A DNA stretch of 64,000 nucleotides from Hyposmocoma kahamanoa (lineage: Eukaryota > Arthropoda > Insecta > Lepidoptera > Cosmopterigidae). A model generated the notes under the pieces. The model had not been told where the DNA came from. It ran no database searches and saw only the letters and a program-made list of their open reading frames with translations. This document shows, piece by piece, positions 1 to 12,482 of this stretch. The stretch covers positions 3,465,082 to 3,529,081 of the forward strand of contig NW_020653766.1 of the NCBI RefSeq assembly GCF_003589595.1, read 5' to 3'. The first letter of the stretch is position 1. Each line of letters begins with the position of its first letter. A program made the position numbers and the translations under genes.

Positions 1-547
1 AAACTTTTAAACCTATCTACTAACAATTAACTATGTAAACAGGCAAAAGGAAAACTTATACAGCCAACTGCCCAGTGTTCGTAATTGCGAGAATTAAAAA
101 CACCTACCTGTACCGTGTACTACTAAAAAAAAAAGAAAAATGGTAAACTAAAATGATTTGGTATTATTTACTGTTTTTCGTCTTTTCGTCGCGAAAATTA
201 GTTCTAGTGAGAAAAGCGATAACTAAAATACAGTAATGGATCAGTACTCTGTCTTAAATCAGCAAGAGGCAACATTAACCATGAAAAACAGTTTGGCGGC
301 TACGAGCAAAGTAATATACCTACTTGAAAACTTATGAAATTTTCATGCTCTAAAGAACCACGACTAGGTATCAGAAGTTCAGGAGACTACTGTAAATGTG
401 CGTGGAAAAACATCAAAATATTACTTTTGATATTAATTTAAATTTTTAACTTTTTCTATTACACATCTTCCTCTCTGTAGTCTTTTATTATTTTCTCGCA
501 TTGTTTGAGAAAAGCAAGCCGGAGTTATCGCGTAACATAAGTGCATA
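1..547. other. No recognised feature
   Basis: AT-rich sequence without a supported ORF, splice-paired exon or repeat match inside the window. Confidence 0.5.
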
Positions 548-925
548 CTTAGAATAATAACGCATAGAATGATAGTTTCATATCAAACGAACTGTCACAA
601 GTGAGGCAAAAATCAAATTCATGTAGGCTAGTTTTAGTAGTAGGTTAATTTTCGGTTTTAGTGAATATTTATATAAAAATACAAGTTGAAACGTGTTACT
701 TCCTTGTGGAATGTGATGTTAGTATCTATTTTATGTTTGTCTGAAGTATTTTTACACTAATTTACCGCACATTTCGTCAATTTTAGCTAAAATTCTTGAT
801 CTGGTCGCGGTGCAAGTTGACCTTGAGCACTGAAGGCCCACCCGCTCGTGTAGGCCCATTAGGAGCGCTTCAATTTGCCTTACTTAGCGTGTGCGGACTA
901 GGTTTCTATGCGTTATTATTCTAAG
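548..925 (+). mobile_element. hAT-like MITE, family M1 copy 1
   Basis: A 378-bp non-coding element bounded by 22-bp inverted ends, beginning CTTAGAATAATAACGC and ending GCGTTATTATTCTAAG. The flanking octamers AGTGCATA and GGTACATA match at 6 of 8 positions, as for an aged 8-bp target duplication. A second copy at 19679-20057 is nearly identical over its full length. No transposase is present, so it would need one supplied in trans. Confidence 0.8.
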
Positions 926-1954
926 GGTACATACAAAAAAAAAAGACTCGTGCCCATGAAGATGACGATGAAAATTCATATAACAACACAAATGCTTTTA
1001 ATAAAAAAGGGGTTTTCGGTAATAATCCATTTAATTCACTTTTGCGTGAGTGGTAGAACATTTTAAAAGAGACAAAACTTTTTTCGCACAAGCAAAAGCC
1101 AGTATTGTGTGGAATAGACAAAAGTTGACCTCAAAACACTTTTCAATTACTACAGTGTCTATATGAAAGGGAAACAACTAGCAATGACGTATAGCACACA
1201 TGTAAACGAAGCTATTATGATACCAGGTTATCATTTAATAATTGAAGCTAATGTACCTGTCACAGGGACTGAATCCAGGCTAGGTTGACCCCGCCTAGAC
1301 CCCACCTATTTAGATGTGGTTCATGTTGCTGACTTTTTACTCGATCCCCATTTTTTATATCGACATATCGTAGCCCCTTCAGCAAATGATTTTTTAGAAA
1401 GCGAGGAAGGTGGTAACTCTAGGTTAAATACGAATTGTCAAAAGAACAATGCCCAAATTCCATACAGTCCTGGACCAGTTAAAAAAATTTGAAGTTTTTA
1501 TGTATTCCATATAGTTTCTAATTATACTGGATTTATATATTTTTTAACCATGGAAAGTTGATATAAGCAACATTTTCTTTTTGAGGTTATGTTAATAATG
1601 AACATCAATATGTTCCTCTGTATTACGTAATTAAATATTATTCTAAGATAATAATAGCTGGGGGTAAAAATAATACTTAGACTCACTACGACAGACGAAT
1701 GAGATAGAAACGGTGCAAAAAGAGACGATCGATTTTTAGCGTTACATTTATTTTTTAAAGTAGCACAACTCAGGTTTTGACATTTAGTTTGAAGTCTCGT
1801 TAACATTATCACGATTTCTCCAACGTTGAAACAATTTCTTCTTGCATTTTCTGAGAACTTTAAAGTTGAGTCAAATTAATTAAGACTTACGTATACACGT
1901 AAGATCATTGCTTATCGGTGTCACAATTGTTGTAACTTTGTTCATAATTATAAC
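926..1954. other. No recognised feature
   Basis: AT-rich. Short - strand frames at 921-1121 and 1522-1812 have no coding character or homology. Confidence 0.5.
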
Positions 1955-2180
1955 TCACAATAATAATAATAATAACGCACAGACTCAACATAGCTCCGCA
2001 CTAGGGAAACCCTGTGTCGCGGATACCATGGACACACACATACACAGGCAACCACAAATTACACCCAAACTCATGAGAGTAATAAATGTAGGCCATACAA
2101 ATATTTCTCCCGGCCCAGGAATCGCACCTAGGACTTCTGCGTGGCAATCTCATGGTAACCGTTCGGCCACGGAGGCAGTT
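1955..2180 (-). mobile_element. tRNA-derived SINE, family A copy
   Basis: On the - strand the head reads AACTGCCTCCGTGGCCGAAC (A-box-like), then a B-box-like region close to GGTGCGATTCC, then GGCCTACATTTATT and an AT-rich (TTA)n tail. The body matches the SINEs at 12912 and 18829. Open frames within are not genes. Confidence 0.75.
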
Positions 2181-3735
2181 ATTATTTCAAGTTGAAGTTA
2201 ATCGTTGAAGAAATCATGGCAAGTGTGAAGGTTTAAAATAAAATGTCAGACTGTAAGTCGTGTTACGTTCAAGAACAAATATTTACAATGTCATCCATAT
2301 GTTGTTACGTATTTTTAAAAATTCATACCTTTTTTCTATAATTTATATCAAAGTTTTATTTATTTATTTATTTAGTAAGGCTTACCAACTAAATACATAC
2401 AGATACGTTAAATATTTACAAAAACGAAACATTAAAAATTAGTATTATGCATGCACTTAAAATAAAGGTATGCACTGCATTACATAAAGATAATAATTAT
2501 TATTTTGGAAGCACGAGAGTATGACTGTATAAACATACATGACTAGATCAAATCGAGTTTACGTTCAACAATTTATGTACTTTCAAACAGCAAAAACAGA
2601 TAAAACTGAGCAAAACTAAGCAAAAATTAGGCAAAAATTAAGCAAACCAAAAATAGCTAGATATTTTATGTTAACTTCACAAGTAAAATATTTTTGGATT
2701 ACATTCCTGAAGCCGTGATGTTTATCACTAAAAATATCCAATTCACAATTTTGAAAAATTTAATTGTATTTTCTCATAGTGGAGTAAAGTGGAGACATGT
2801 TACTATAATTGGTTTTCCTCAGTTCAATACAAAAAGGTTTGTAATTATGCAGCTTGTAAAAATGAAACTTATTTCCGGTCGCGACTTAAAAATTTGCGAG
2901 TCCAAATTGGACGTTCTTCTTTACGAGATCATAAATTAACATCACAGACAAGACGTCTTGGTATTGAACATTGGAAGGCCCTTATTAACGACAGCACCGC
3001 GGAAGTGCTCTAGCATAGGGCAGGCTCATAAGTAAGGGTACAGGATATAGATTTTGCTATGTAGAGGATGGGGCGCCTCTGCTACTTGTGAGAAGTTCGT
3101 CCAGGAAAGTATTGCCACCATAATATTTCTACTGCCAAAAAGTAGTAGGAGCATTACGGCCTGAGATTACAGCGTTCGGGTTTTGAATAATATGTGGTGC
3201 AGAAGATAATTCAAACTTATATCTCAAAGTAACGAGTTATGTCCCTGAGATCTTTTTTTTTATTCATACACTACATATACTTACACTTGTACGAGACGTT
3301 ACTACTTATACTTGCACGAGAACGACACAACGCGCGAGAGACTGCCATTCTCGCATAGAGGTCTGGCGTTTTATATCGCTCTCACCCAAGTCGCGCGCTG
3401 TCATGCTAGTCCTAGAGGCGAACAGCTTGTTTGTCGCGCCAATGAATATAATAAAAAATAAACGATACAATTGGACTATGACGAAACGTACATATAATAG
3501 AGTTAAGTTTAAAACTTACAATTAAACTGAGACAAACACCTCACATCTTATGACTCGATACTTCCTTATCACGAATTCAAACTTTTTCCCGTACTAATAC
3601 GGTTCATTTTGCTTGGCTCGAGTGGCAAAGACACTGGTTTTATTTCAGAATTTATTTATTTACAAACGAAAATTTGAAAAATGTACATCGTATACTATAC
3701 GTGTTATATTTAGTTCAGTATATATAAAAAAAAAA
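2181..3735. other. Mostly unassigned sequence
   Basis: Overlapping open frames at 2694-3013 (one contains VCNYAACKNETYF) have no recognised family and no splice context. The repeat at 3330-3425 is listed separately. Confidence 0.4.
3330..3425 (+). repeat. Repeat shared with 43845-43918
   Basis: Both carry ATTCTCGCATAG/GAGAATAGCAG, TCGCTCTC and AGTCGCGC followed by CTAGTCCTA or CTAGCCCTA. No coding sequence in this stretch. Confidence 0.45.
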
Positions 3736-3748
3736 ATTGGTATATATT

Positions 3749-4198
3749 TAGGAAATGAAACTATTTTTCCGGATTGAAATCGCGTATATTTGTTTAATGA
3801 AAAATCCCAAACACACAAGACTACAGTACTAATTGATATGTTTTGGTTTATTCCAATTTCTATTAATAATTAATTATAAATTGAACTTAATAAAAATTCA
3901 TTCAATAAAATAATTTGTAAAACTTAATGTAGCGTAAATTGGAATGTTTTCTTTGTAAAATTAAAAATAAGGTATTTAATTAATAACTATTGTAACTATG
4001 GTGAAAAAATAGGGTGGTTTGCATCAATATTAGACATAACTAGTTGAAGACTGTACCACCTCAATCAACCGTTACCATGGGACCTGTAAAGGGCCCGAAA
4101 CGTCGGTTTGTTTGAAAAAAACAAATATACGCGATTTAAATCCGGAAAAATAGTTTCATTTCCTATGTATAACAATCGCGAAAACCTAAGAACTCGAT
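3749..4198 (+). mobile_element. Possible Penelope-like retroelement fragment, copy 1
   Basis: A 450-bp element flanked by a 13-bp duplication ATTGGTATATATT (3736-3748 and 4199-4211). It has a 40-bp inverted pair, AGGAAATGAAACTATTTTTC on the left and GAAAAATAGTTTCATTTCCT on the right. GGGACCTGTAAAGGGCCCG followed by AAACGTCGG precedes the right arm. The duplication longer than 10 bp argues for target-primed retrotransposition, not a cut-and-paste MITE. The CGAAACGTC motif and inverted 5' piece recall Penelope-like elements. The interior has an extra A/T-rich segment absent from copy 2. Confidence 0.5.
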
Positions 4199-5939
4199 AT
4201 TGGTATATATTATTATGGTATATTGGTATTAGTAAAGTGCCTATTGAATACAGGGGTTTTTATGTAAAATTTCGACGCAAGTTTGTGTTTTTTTTTTGGT
4301 GAAAATGTTTAGAAATCGTGTTTTCAATTTTACGATATATTTTTTCCAGTGATTGATGAATCAATTTCACTGTTATGCGGTATAAATCAAAGCCATTTGA
4401 GGTTGTGTCGACTCGTTAAGATTAGCACTAAATTCAATTTTATGTCGCTTGTGTTAAGAATAAGCTAAAGTGTTATACTGTTTATTAAATTTAAGAAAAA
4501 GACATGCTAAGATGACATATGACTTAAAATTATCCAATTACATCATTACATGCACAGATTCTTTATCTGTTGAATTTATGCGTCCAGGTAAGAAGTTTTT
4601 TTTTTTTATAAAAACGGAAACAAGCGAAACAAAATTTATAGAAGCGTTAAAAACATATCTATTGACTAGAAGTTACTTACTCGGACGATACGAATATGTC
4701 CAATACATAATACAAATATTTTTAATTCAACACTTTCACTGTTATGCAGAACCAACCAAGGCCTGAGGTTGTTTTTAACTTCACATTCACCGACTTGGTT
4801 ATAAGTTCATCTACTCGCGTGCGACAAACTCCAGGAGAATAAGAGGTGAAAAAAATCCCAAAATGTCCGTAAAAAATAATCTCGAATCAACTGCCTATTG
4901 ATGCCTCGATTCGTCTCTGGATGATGACGTGTATGGCCATTAGTACTAGTTCTAACAGGAATCTAGAGCACGCAGGCCTCGTGGGAAATATCTAAATGGA
5001 CGTTACCCATTTCCAGGCGGGGTTGATAAATGTTTATGTACTATGATAAATTTGGATATAGTTTTAGGGAAACCGTAATAGCTCCATAGTCAGTGCTTTA
5101 AATTAAAAAACTAAATAAAAAGCTTTAAAAAAACTAAATCTAATTTTAATTACGTTTACTGAATGTCTTTCACGACCATGATTCGCTTTTTTTTAAAAAA
5201 ATCTAGTCTAGATTCGAACCAAACCGTGCAAGACGCTATGCCAAGCAAGCCACGGGGCGAACCAGCGGACCTAAGGAATTTTTTCTATGCGCTTGTTGCA
5301 GATCTTTGTTTCGAGTTTTAAACGACTTTTTTGTCGTAGCGCCATTTTGTACCCTTATAATATTGCTTAATTTCACGGGTGTCTTTTCAAATATTATCTT
5401 AACTTGTGGGGCAACTTAGTAAGGCTATTTGTCCCAGACATCCCTAAAATAATTCTTAGAGCGACGTCGTGAACTATTCGCTGCGCCTTTTGCGCGTACA
5501 GTATTGCATAGGAACTCGCCGCTGCTCCGTGCCTTCACAATGCTCAACTCACTTGGCATCAGCACCGGAGTGCGATTTGCTTGCGTGGCAATGGGCTGCT
5601 GTACGTTCTGAATGCTTGAGATTCTGTGAAATGATGGATGCTACGGAACCGAGTGTACAATTATAAGATATTTGTATGTTAATTTTATTTCCTTTCTTTA
5701 TTTTTATATCTTGTTATTATTTTTATAATTATTATAGTTTTCGCGGTGCATTCGTTTTTAACTGTAATACCGCGTAAATATATTTACGACAAATAAATAA
5801 ATAAAGCGATGATTCCCAAAGTGGTTTTAGAATCTCTCCTCTCACATGGAATAAAAGATTAATATTGAATTTTCTAATAAAAGAGGCTGTTTTCTGCGAC
5901 AATAGCACAGCCGGGTTCAGGGTCTCCGGTTCAAGTACG

Positions 5940-6085
5940 CTATTAATAATAATAAATAATAATAGTAAATAACGCACACACTCATAGCCCCACACTAGAG
6001 AAACACTGAAGCGCAGGTGCCATGGACGCACACATAGACAACCACAAGTTACATCCAAACTCACGAGAGAAATAAATGTAGGTTA
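5940..6085 (-). mobile_element. SINE family A, head-truncated copy
   Basis: It retains the family A body (ATTTCTCTCGTGAGTTTGG through CCATGGCACCTGCG and the tail) but has no tRNA-like head, as expected of 5' truncation. Confidence 0.65.
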
Positions 6086-6904
6086 AATGTGGTTACCATA
6101 ATGTAACTACCTATCTACTCTTTAGCAGCACTGTACATATTTTTTTACCATCTTATGCCAGCTGAGTTCTGGTACCCTAGTAGGTACAGAGACAGGAAAT
6201 AACTTAAAGGTTTTCAGGAATACTTACAAAAAACAATTCATAAAAGTAGCTGCACAATTTTAAATACAAACCTAGAATATAACGATTAGCGTAATAAAAA
6301 TTCAGATTAAAATTATCAAATCACATTTTTTTTAATAAAAACGTTCGCCGCATCATTGGCAAAAATGTTGATTGACCCATGTACGAGTACGACAAGCTCC
6401 ATACGTACGACAAGTGAAAAAAAAAAACAATTCCCAAAATGTCCGTAAAAAAGTAACATAAAACATTTTTATGCACTGAAAATTACTTTGTTTCTAAAGT
6501 TGTTATCAACAATACATCGCCAACCAATTATACCTTCCACTGTAACTTAGTCTCGTTTAACCCCCTAAAACACAGCAAACTACAATAACGAAAAGCGCTA
6601 ACCGCCTAAAGTACAGCACATCTGACATTCGAATGTCAAATTAGTAACCTACTAATTTTCGTATTCGAAAGATTTGAATGATCATTCATTATCATTCATT
6701 CATTACTAATTAGTAGTACTAATCCAAAAATTTCATAGGGTATTTCCGCTCGTGATCACCTAGCCCTCTCTGACGCAATGGTAAATACTGTAAATGTGAC
6801 GGGGACAGGGATATTTTGGTATGGACATGATGAATGAGGTGTTCCGATATAATAACCATTAGACTCGTGCACCCGACCGGTTGGCATTGGCATTCGGTAT
6901 TGTT

Positions 6905-6930
6905 AATCATTCGACTCGAGTCGAATGATT
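6905..6930. repeat. 26-bp perfect palindrome
   Basis: AATCATTCGACTC followed by its exact complement, centred on CTCGAG. Related ATTCGA/CATTC motifs are scattered over 6630-6990. Confidence 0.8.
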
Positions 6931-8645
6931 GTGCTTGGATTCGACTTAGGCGAATGATTTGCCCTTTTGAGTGATTAGTATTAGTAACATTCAAAAGCCG
7001 CGCATCGCTACTGCAGTCTGTACATTAAAATGTGCTATATAAATGAGGCCAGTTTACCCTCAATTTTGATATCAAAAACACAGCCGAGATTTTTTAAAGT
7101 ATTTTTCTGAACAACCTATGGTCATGTACAATTTTGATCAGGATCAAACTCCAGACTCAAATAATTTTTATTATTTATTTTTATTATTTATTAAGAAAAT
7201 TACTTAAACCTCATTCGTAAGACAGACTCCCCGGAGGAGAATGAGCAAGAAACACTAGGGGTTGCACTTTGTAAATAAACATTTCTAAATATTTATCATT
7301 TACAATACTTAATTCAATGTATATATTTTTTTATTGTACCAAATGACGGTACGAACTAGTTATGCGCCTGGTGGTACGCGACACACCTATAGATTGCGTT
7401 ATTATAGATATATTATATTTCATTTTAACCATGAACCTACCTTAATTATCTACTCTAACTAAACTGTGTACTGTAGTCTAGGCTCTACTCTATGAGTAGA
7501 ATCACTGGCTGAATGAATAGTTTTGTAATTAGAATGTGTTATAAAAAAGGAAGTAAGAAAAGAATGGAGCATCTTGACATTATTGAATTGTAACCCAACG
7601 CCGAAACTATGTGAAAGAATCATGAAAGAATACAATAAAGTATATTTTGAAGATTATTCCACTTTAAATTCATAAAAGTAACGCATCCGAGCTACGTCCC
7701 AGTTACAGTACCACAAATTTAAGTTAGCACCCCCTGGATAGCATCAACGCCCTTCGACTGCTTCCTACCGCCCTAAGGACTGTTCAGCGGGGGCGGTAGG
7801 GACCCTTTGGGAAACTATGTCTTCAACCAATGCTTGCAACACAAAAGACACTCATAATACATTATGTTAAGGGTCAATTCAAGCAAGTGGATATATGAAT
7901 ATACCTATGTTTCAAGTGAAAGAGCCCAGAACAGTACAATCGAGCGCATAATTGCATTAGTTTACACTAATTGAACAATGCTCACAATAGCCATTGCAAC
8001 ATGTTTAGTAAATCAATAACTAGAGTTACACGTTAAAGTCGTAGAATACGTAACTAGAATTTTGTATACACGGGGGCATAACAAAGAGGTCAGAACATAA
8101 TTAAACTTTAAATTACGTTTGAATGAGTTAATAGTTACTTGAATAGAAACTAAATAGTAATTAGACATATATCATCAAGAATTATAATTAATTAGAAATA
8201 TTGTAAAAGCGTGAGACCTTCTCAACTATTGTCATGCCCTTACAGGGTTGTCATACTCGTATCATGTGTGATATGTGCAATAAATAAATAAATAAATAAA
8301 ATTTGGCTTACGAGTGAAGAATCACTAACTCCTGTAAAGGATAATTTTTAGGTCAGTTTTCTCTACTCGATTTCGATGGCAGTCATATCGATGCCTTACT
8401 TTCTGAAACTCGTATCTTATAAAGAGTAATCAATCAGGAGATGACAAAAATTTCTATTTATTTTAAGTTTCTTATCAAGGGTATTAATTTGGATGCATTA
8501 CTTTAAGAATAGATAAAAGCTAGTGCGTGAATATGAAGGAAATCTGATGTGAAATCAGCTTGCAAAATTCGTATATACTCGTACAATCCATTTTTTGCAT
8601 TTCAGTATCTTTGCGAGTTACGTTAGTATACGAGTTTGAGAAAGT

Positions 8646-8996
8646 AAGGCGACGATATAACGACTATCTGTCGCGGACGTTTATTTTATCGTTGAACGAC
8701 TGTCGTGTCTAGTTGTTCCCACTAGATCGTGACTACAATTTATCGGTTCACGGCAGCCACCTTGTCGTTTGCACGACAAAATTTGTCGTCACATTTTTAT
8801 CGTGACGTTTTGTTTATAGAAAGACGACTGTCGTTCTAGCTCTTCACATTGTCACGACAGTCTGTCGTCGTAAAGACAAAAAAGTCGTCAACGACAGTTA
8901 ATCGTGTTGTCCTATATGTGAACAATTCCATTTACATGTACAACCCGACACTTGAAACTGCACGACTATCTGTCGTCACTACATAATGGGAACGCG
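8646..8996. mobile_element. MITE family M4 copy 2 (degraded ends)
   Basis: It aligns with 11027-11393 through its CGACTATCTGTCG, TGTTCCCACT and AGTTAATCGTGT segments. The termini are decayed and no duplication is evident. A further fragment of the right end lies at 42864-42905. Confidence 0.6.
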
Positions 8997-9028
8997 ACAT
9001 GCCTGTCCCCCTTCGACGGCAAAATTAA

Positions 9029-9725
9029 AGGCCCATTTAGATGGAGAGAATTTCTCGTCTCGAAGATACGATTATCGAAAGAACGTAAAAAACTTTCCTT
9101 GTCTAAACATTCGCGATTATCGTCCTTCCACGTGAGCGATAATCGCCTCGCCTTTGAATATTGAACGTCTCCATGTAAACAGAATTTGAAAGCAAAAATC
9201 GTATTTCGAGTTTTTGTGCCAGCTAGTCGCTACCAGTGCAGTGCGCGATGGTGTTTTGATTATCACTGCTTTTCTACGACGAGAATTCAAGAAACTAAAA
9301 CGAAAAAAGAAATATTTTGGTTTAAAAAATGTTATAAATTAAAAAAGTAATATTATAAAATATTATAAAAAATATGTTTCTATAAAGTTCAATAAAATAT
9401 TATCAGCAGTTCCAAATTTGAATGATTTTTGCATCCTTGTGATATATCCATAGTCAATACTGCAGTAAATAAATGTCATACGAGATCGAGTTTAGACAAG
9501 TCTTAACTAAAGACCTCCTTGCTAGTAGTTTCTCTGTGTAAACAATCGAGGAGGCGATTAAGTTGCTTGCGAATCTCATATGACATAATCGTAAGCGAAA
9601 TTTTAGTTCTTGCCTGTATGCAAACATTTTGATACGAAAATCTTATGGCGATTATTGCTTGCGATAATCGCGTACGATATTTCGTTACGAAGCGTGCGAT
9701 AAACTCTCTCCGTCTAAATGGGCCT
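9029..9725. mobile_element. MITE family M5 copy 1 (697 bp)
   Basis: The element begins AGGCCCATTTAGATGGAGAG and ends CTCCGTCTAAATGGGCCT, with long imperfect inverted arms rich in CGATAATCGC motifs. TAA flanks both ends (9026-9028 and 9726-9728). The 3-bp target fits PIF/Harbinger; TTAA on the left makes other families possible. A short open frame over its left end is not a gene. Confidence 0.8.
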
Positions 9726-10299
9726 TAAGTAAGTTGGCAGTACTTCCCTGGACGTATTCTTCCAGAAGAAGCACTACTGCTACTAAACTATCTCAAATTT
9801 AGTTGATATTGTGGCGAAGCGTGTGTCTGCTGTGCATTTAAAAAGTTACTTTACGTGCTCCATTCACGAATTGACTTTCTACATGGTGATGTAAATAATT
9901 TATTTGTGTCAATATTGTAAATAACATCCGTTAGTGTTTGTTAAATGACGATATCATTGTTTCAATTGTGTATGTATGTAGGTTACTGCTGATGTAAACA
10001 ATTTAAATAAATAAATAATTCAATGACATAAATAACAGTGAAACAAATTTTAAAAAACGGTGGATTCAATTACTAATAAGAAACATTGGTAGTTTGTTTT
10101 TTTTATGTGCAAGAAAAGATGGCACCTTGAGTTTCTTGTTCGTTCATTTGAAGGAGCTTCCTAAATTTTTTAACCTGTTCTAGTGATCTCTATGCACTAG
10201 TTTTTAATACTGTTACATTATTATTTCTCAATAATTTTGTATGTTCTCATATTCTGATTATTAGGTGATGTTATCATACAAAGTAATAACAAAATATTA

Positions 10300-10483
10300 G
10301 ACGGCCTCAGTGGTCGAGTGCCTTGCACACTCGCTATCTCCGGGTTCGATCCCCAGCCGAGTCAGCGTAGAAAACTAACTTTTCTATATTGTTTCTGGTC
10401 TGGGTGTTCGTGCTACTTACCTTGGGATCAGAGCAACTTAAGTGACATTGTCTAATATTTATTTATTTATTTATTTATTTATA
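10300..10483 (+). mobile_element. tRNA-derived SINE, family B copy 1
   Basis: Head GACGGCCTCAGTGGTCGAGT, B box GGTTCGATCCC, body AAAACTAACTTTTCTATATT and a terminal (ATTT)n microsatellite. A family A relic follows within 100 bp. Confidence 0.75.
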
Positions 10484-10559
10484 CAGCCTTCGCAATGTGA
10501 GCAACCAGCCCGACGCGACGGAGCGGAGGGTGCTGCTCAACACGGAAGTCGGTGACTTT

Positions 10560-10650
10560 ATAACGTACACGCTCAACACAGCCCCGCACTAGGGAAACTC
10601 TGTATCGCTGTATCCTGGGCATGGTAACCGTTCGGCCACGGAGACAGTTA
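10560..10650 (-). mobile_element. SINE family A, internally deleted copy
   Basis: The head (CTGTCTCCGTGGCCGAACGG) is joined directly to the body end (ACAGAGTTTCCCTAGTGCGG), with most of the middle missing. Confidence 0.6.
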
Positions 10651-11026
10651 AAGTTAAACTTTGAGAATGAACGGCGCTCGGCACTAGATCTTAACTATAA
10701 CGTGCAAACCCGACCACCTACGGTAATTGAAAATAGTACGGTCACATTTCCGCTGTGCGCAAGGATCTTCGCACAGAAGATTGGCTACATAACGTCGCCT
10801 TACTTTCTTTCTCAAACTCGTATCTTAAAGCACAAAGTTACTGAAATGCAAAAAATGGATTCTATATACACAAATTTTACAGGCTAATTTCACACACATT
10901 TCCGTCATGTTCACACACTGGCTTTTACCTATTCTTAAAGTAATGTATCCAAATTAACACCCTTGACTTAAAATTTAAAATAAATAGAAACTAGACTCTT
11001 TATAAGATACAAGTTTGAGAAGGTAA

Positions 11027-11393
11027 GGGCGCGTTCCCGCTATGTCGCTGCGTTTTATTATCGTTGGACGACTGTCGTGTTTAGCCTGTTCCCATATCAC
11101 GACTATCTGTTGTGGACGATTTTTTATCGTTGAACGACTGTCGTGACTAGCTGTTCCCACTACATCGTGGCGACAATAGGAGCTGCGACAATCTGTCGTC
11201 ATGTTTTTATCGTCTGACGACTGTCGTTCTAGCTGTTCCCACTGTGACGACAGTTTGTCGTTGTAACGATAAAAAATCGTGAACGACAGTTAATCGTGTC
11301 GTGCTATACGTGAACAACTTCATTTAAATATACAAGCCACGACACTGTCAACTGCAGGACAATCTGTCGTCACGACATAGTGGGAAGGCGCCC
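11027..11393. mobile_element. PIF/Harbinger-like MITE, family M4 copy 1
   Basis: A 367-bp element starting GGGCGCGTTCCCGCTATGTC, with the inverted counterpart at the right end, flanked by TAA (11024-11026 and 11394-11396). The inside is built from many short CGACGACTGTCGT-type palindromes, so it should form extensive secondary structure. Confidence 0.75.
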
Positions 11394-11783
11394 TAAGGCA
11401 TCGATAAACCACATGCGTGCCTACGAACGCGTCACCAGAGAAGCGGGAAAACTGTTTTTCTAGATCAAGTGGTTCAGGTGTTTACCATTAAATAACGATC
11501 TTACGAAAAATATACGATACACCTGAGGATGCTGTCTAAAAAAATGTACAAATACGTTACACGATAGGGTGTACTTTATTCGATCATATAAAATCCTGAA
11601 AACAGGCAAAAATGAAAGTCTAAAACGAATTATTTAAGAATAAAATATGTAACTTTGTACAGGGTTAAGAGCACGTCAAGCTTGATACTTAAGACTTCAA
11701 TCCAACTCTATGGCCGCTTACGATAAGGACGGTCCAAAGTACAAAGTGTCAAGCTTGATGTGCTCTTGACTGTACATATTTTT

Positions 11784-12028
11784 AACCGACTTGAAAAATG
11801 AGGGTTCACAATTGAACTGTATTTCTTTGTTTGGTACGCGATAACTCTGACATTTGTGAACGGATTTTGATGATACTTTTTTGTTGGAAAGAGAGTACCT
11901 CAGTATTGGTCCCATTTAAATTTGATGAAAATATTCCACCTCTAAGGGTGGAAAAGTAGGGGATGAATCCAGTTTCACGCACTATCCGGTAACCGATTTC
12001 AATAAAGTCGGTTTTTTTAGTACTCTGT
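11784..12028 (+). repeat. ACCGACTTC interspersed repeat, + orientation
   Basis: Begins TTTTTAACCGACTTG and ends AAAGTCGGTTTTTTTAGTAC. The inside includes GATAACTCTGACATTTGTGA, CCACCTCTAAGGGTGG and CTATCCGGTAACCGATTTC. The ends are near-inverted (ACCGAC / GTCGGT), so a MITE origin is likely. Nine copies are present in the window. Confidence 0.7.
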
Positions 12029-12260
12029 ATTGAGATTATCATGTAACTAAGTACTGCCACCTTACGTATTTCTGCCACCAAGCAGTAATGTGGACCTTTA
12101 TTGCTTTACGGTTTTGAATGGAAGGGTGCTGATAAAATTAGAGGAAAATGGGACTTGTCAACCTATGTCTCAGGGTGCCGAGCGCGGTGGCAGTGCCCCT
12201 CAGATCTCAGAAACAATAGACGTTTGTAAAAATTTGAAAAATATATAAAAAAGGTCCAAA

Positions 12261-12482
12261 TAACCACACTTTCCCCTATGTGGATTATTCTATTTTTGGA
12301 AGGCTAAAATTTCGGTCACGATATGCCACGGGAGCCTCTCTCGTGGAACCTCATTTACATGTCACGTACACCCCAATTTCTTTTTTCGCTGCCTGTCTTG
12401 CCATTTCAGATTGAAGTCGACCCGTGGTGATCGATAAAGACCGTTTTGAAATTCATCGTCCTATACTTAAAGTATTTTAGCA
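12261..12482 (+). repeat. Direct repeat copy 1 (partner 14056-14282)
   Basis: About 222 bp from CCAAATAACCACACTTTCCC to CTTAAAGTATTTTAGCAT, almost identical to 14056-14282. An adjoining 96-codon frame (12446-12736) encodes a hydrophobic stretch but has no recognised family. Confidence 0.8.

Larger units (their letters stand above)
4212..8645. other. Repeat-rich intergenic DNA without a supported gene
   Basis: Contains family F pieces (4280-4440, 4720-4800), a tRNA-like tag (5210-5275), a SINE body (5940-6085), a palindrome (6905-6930) and an (AATA)n tail (8280-8300). Open frames at 5469-5666 and 6719-6994 show no homology. Confidence 0.5.

Noticed and set aside
2789..3013. A possible zinc-finger frame (VCNYAACKNETYF)
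   Set aside because: The Cys spacing alone is too weak; no following histidines fit a known finger and there is no splice context.
4079..4108. An intact hammerhead ribozyme
   Set aside because: Only a GAAAC-GTC-like half is visible; the CTGATGA half is not present. Reported only as a resemblance.
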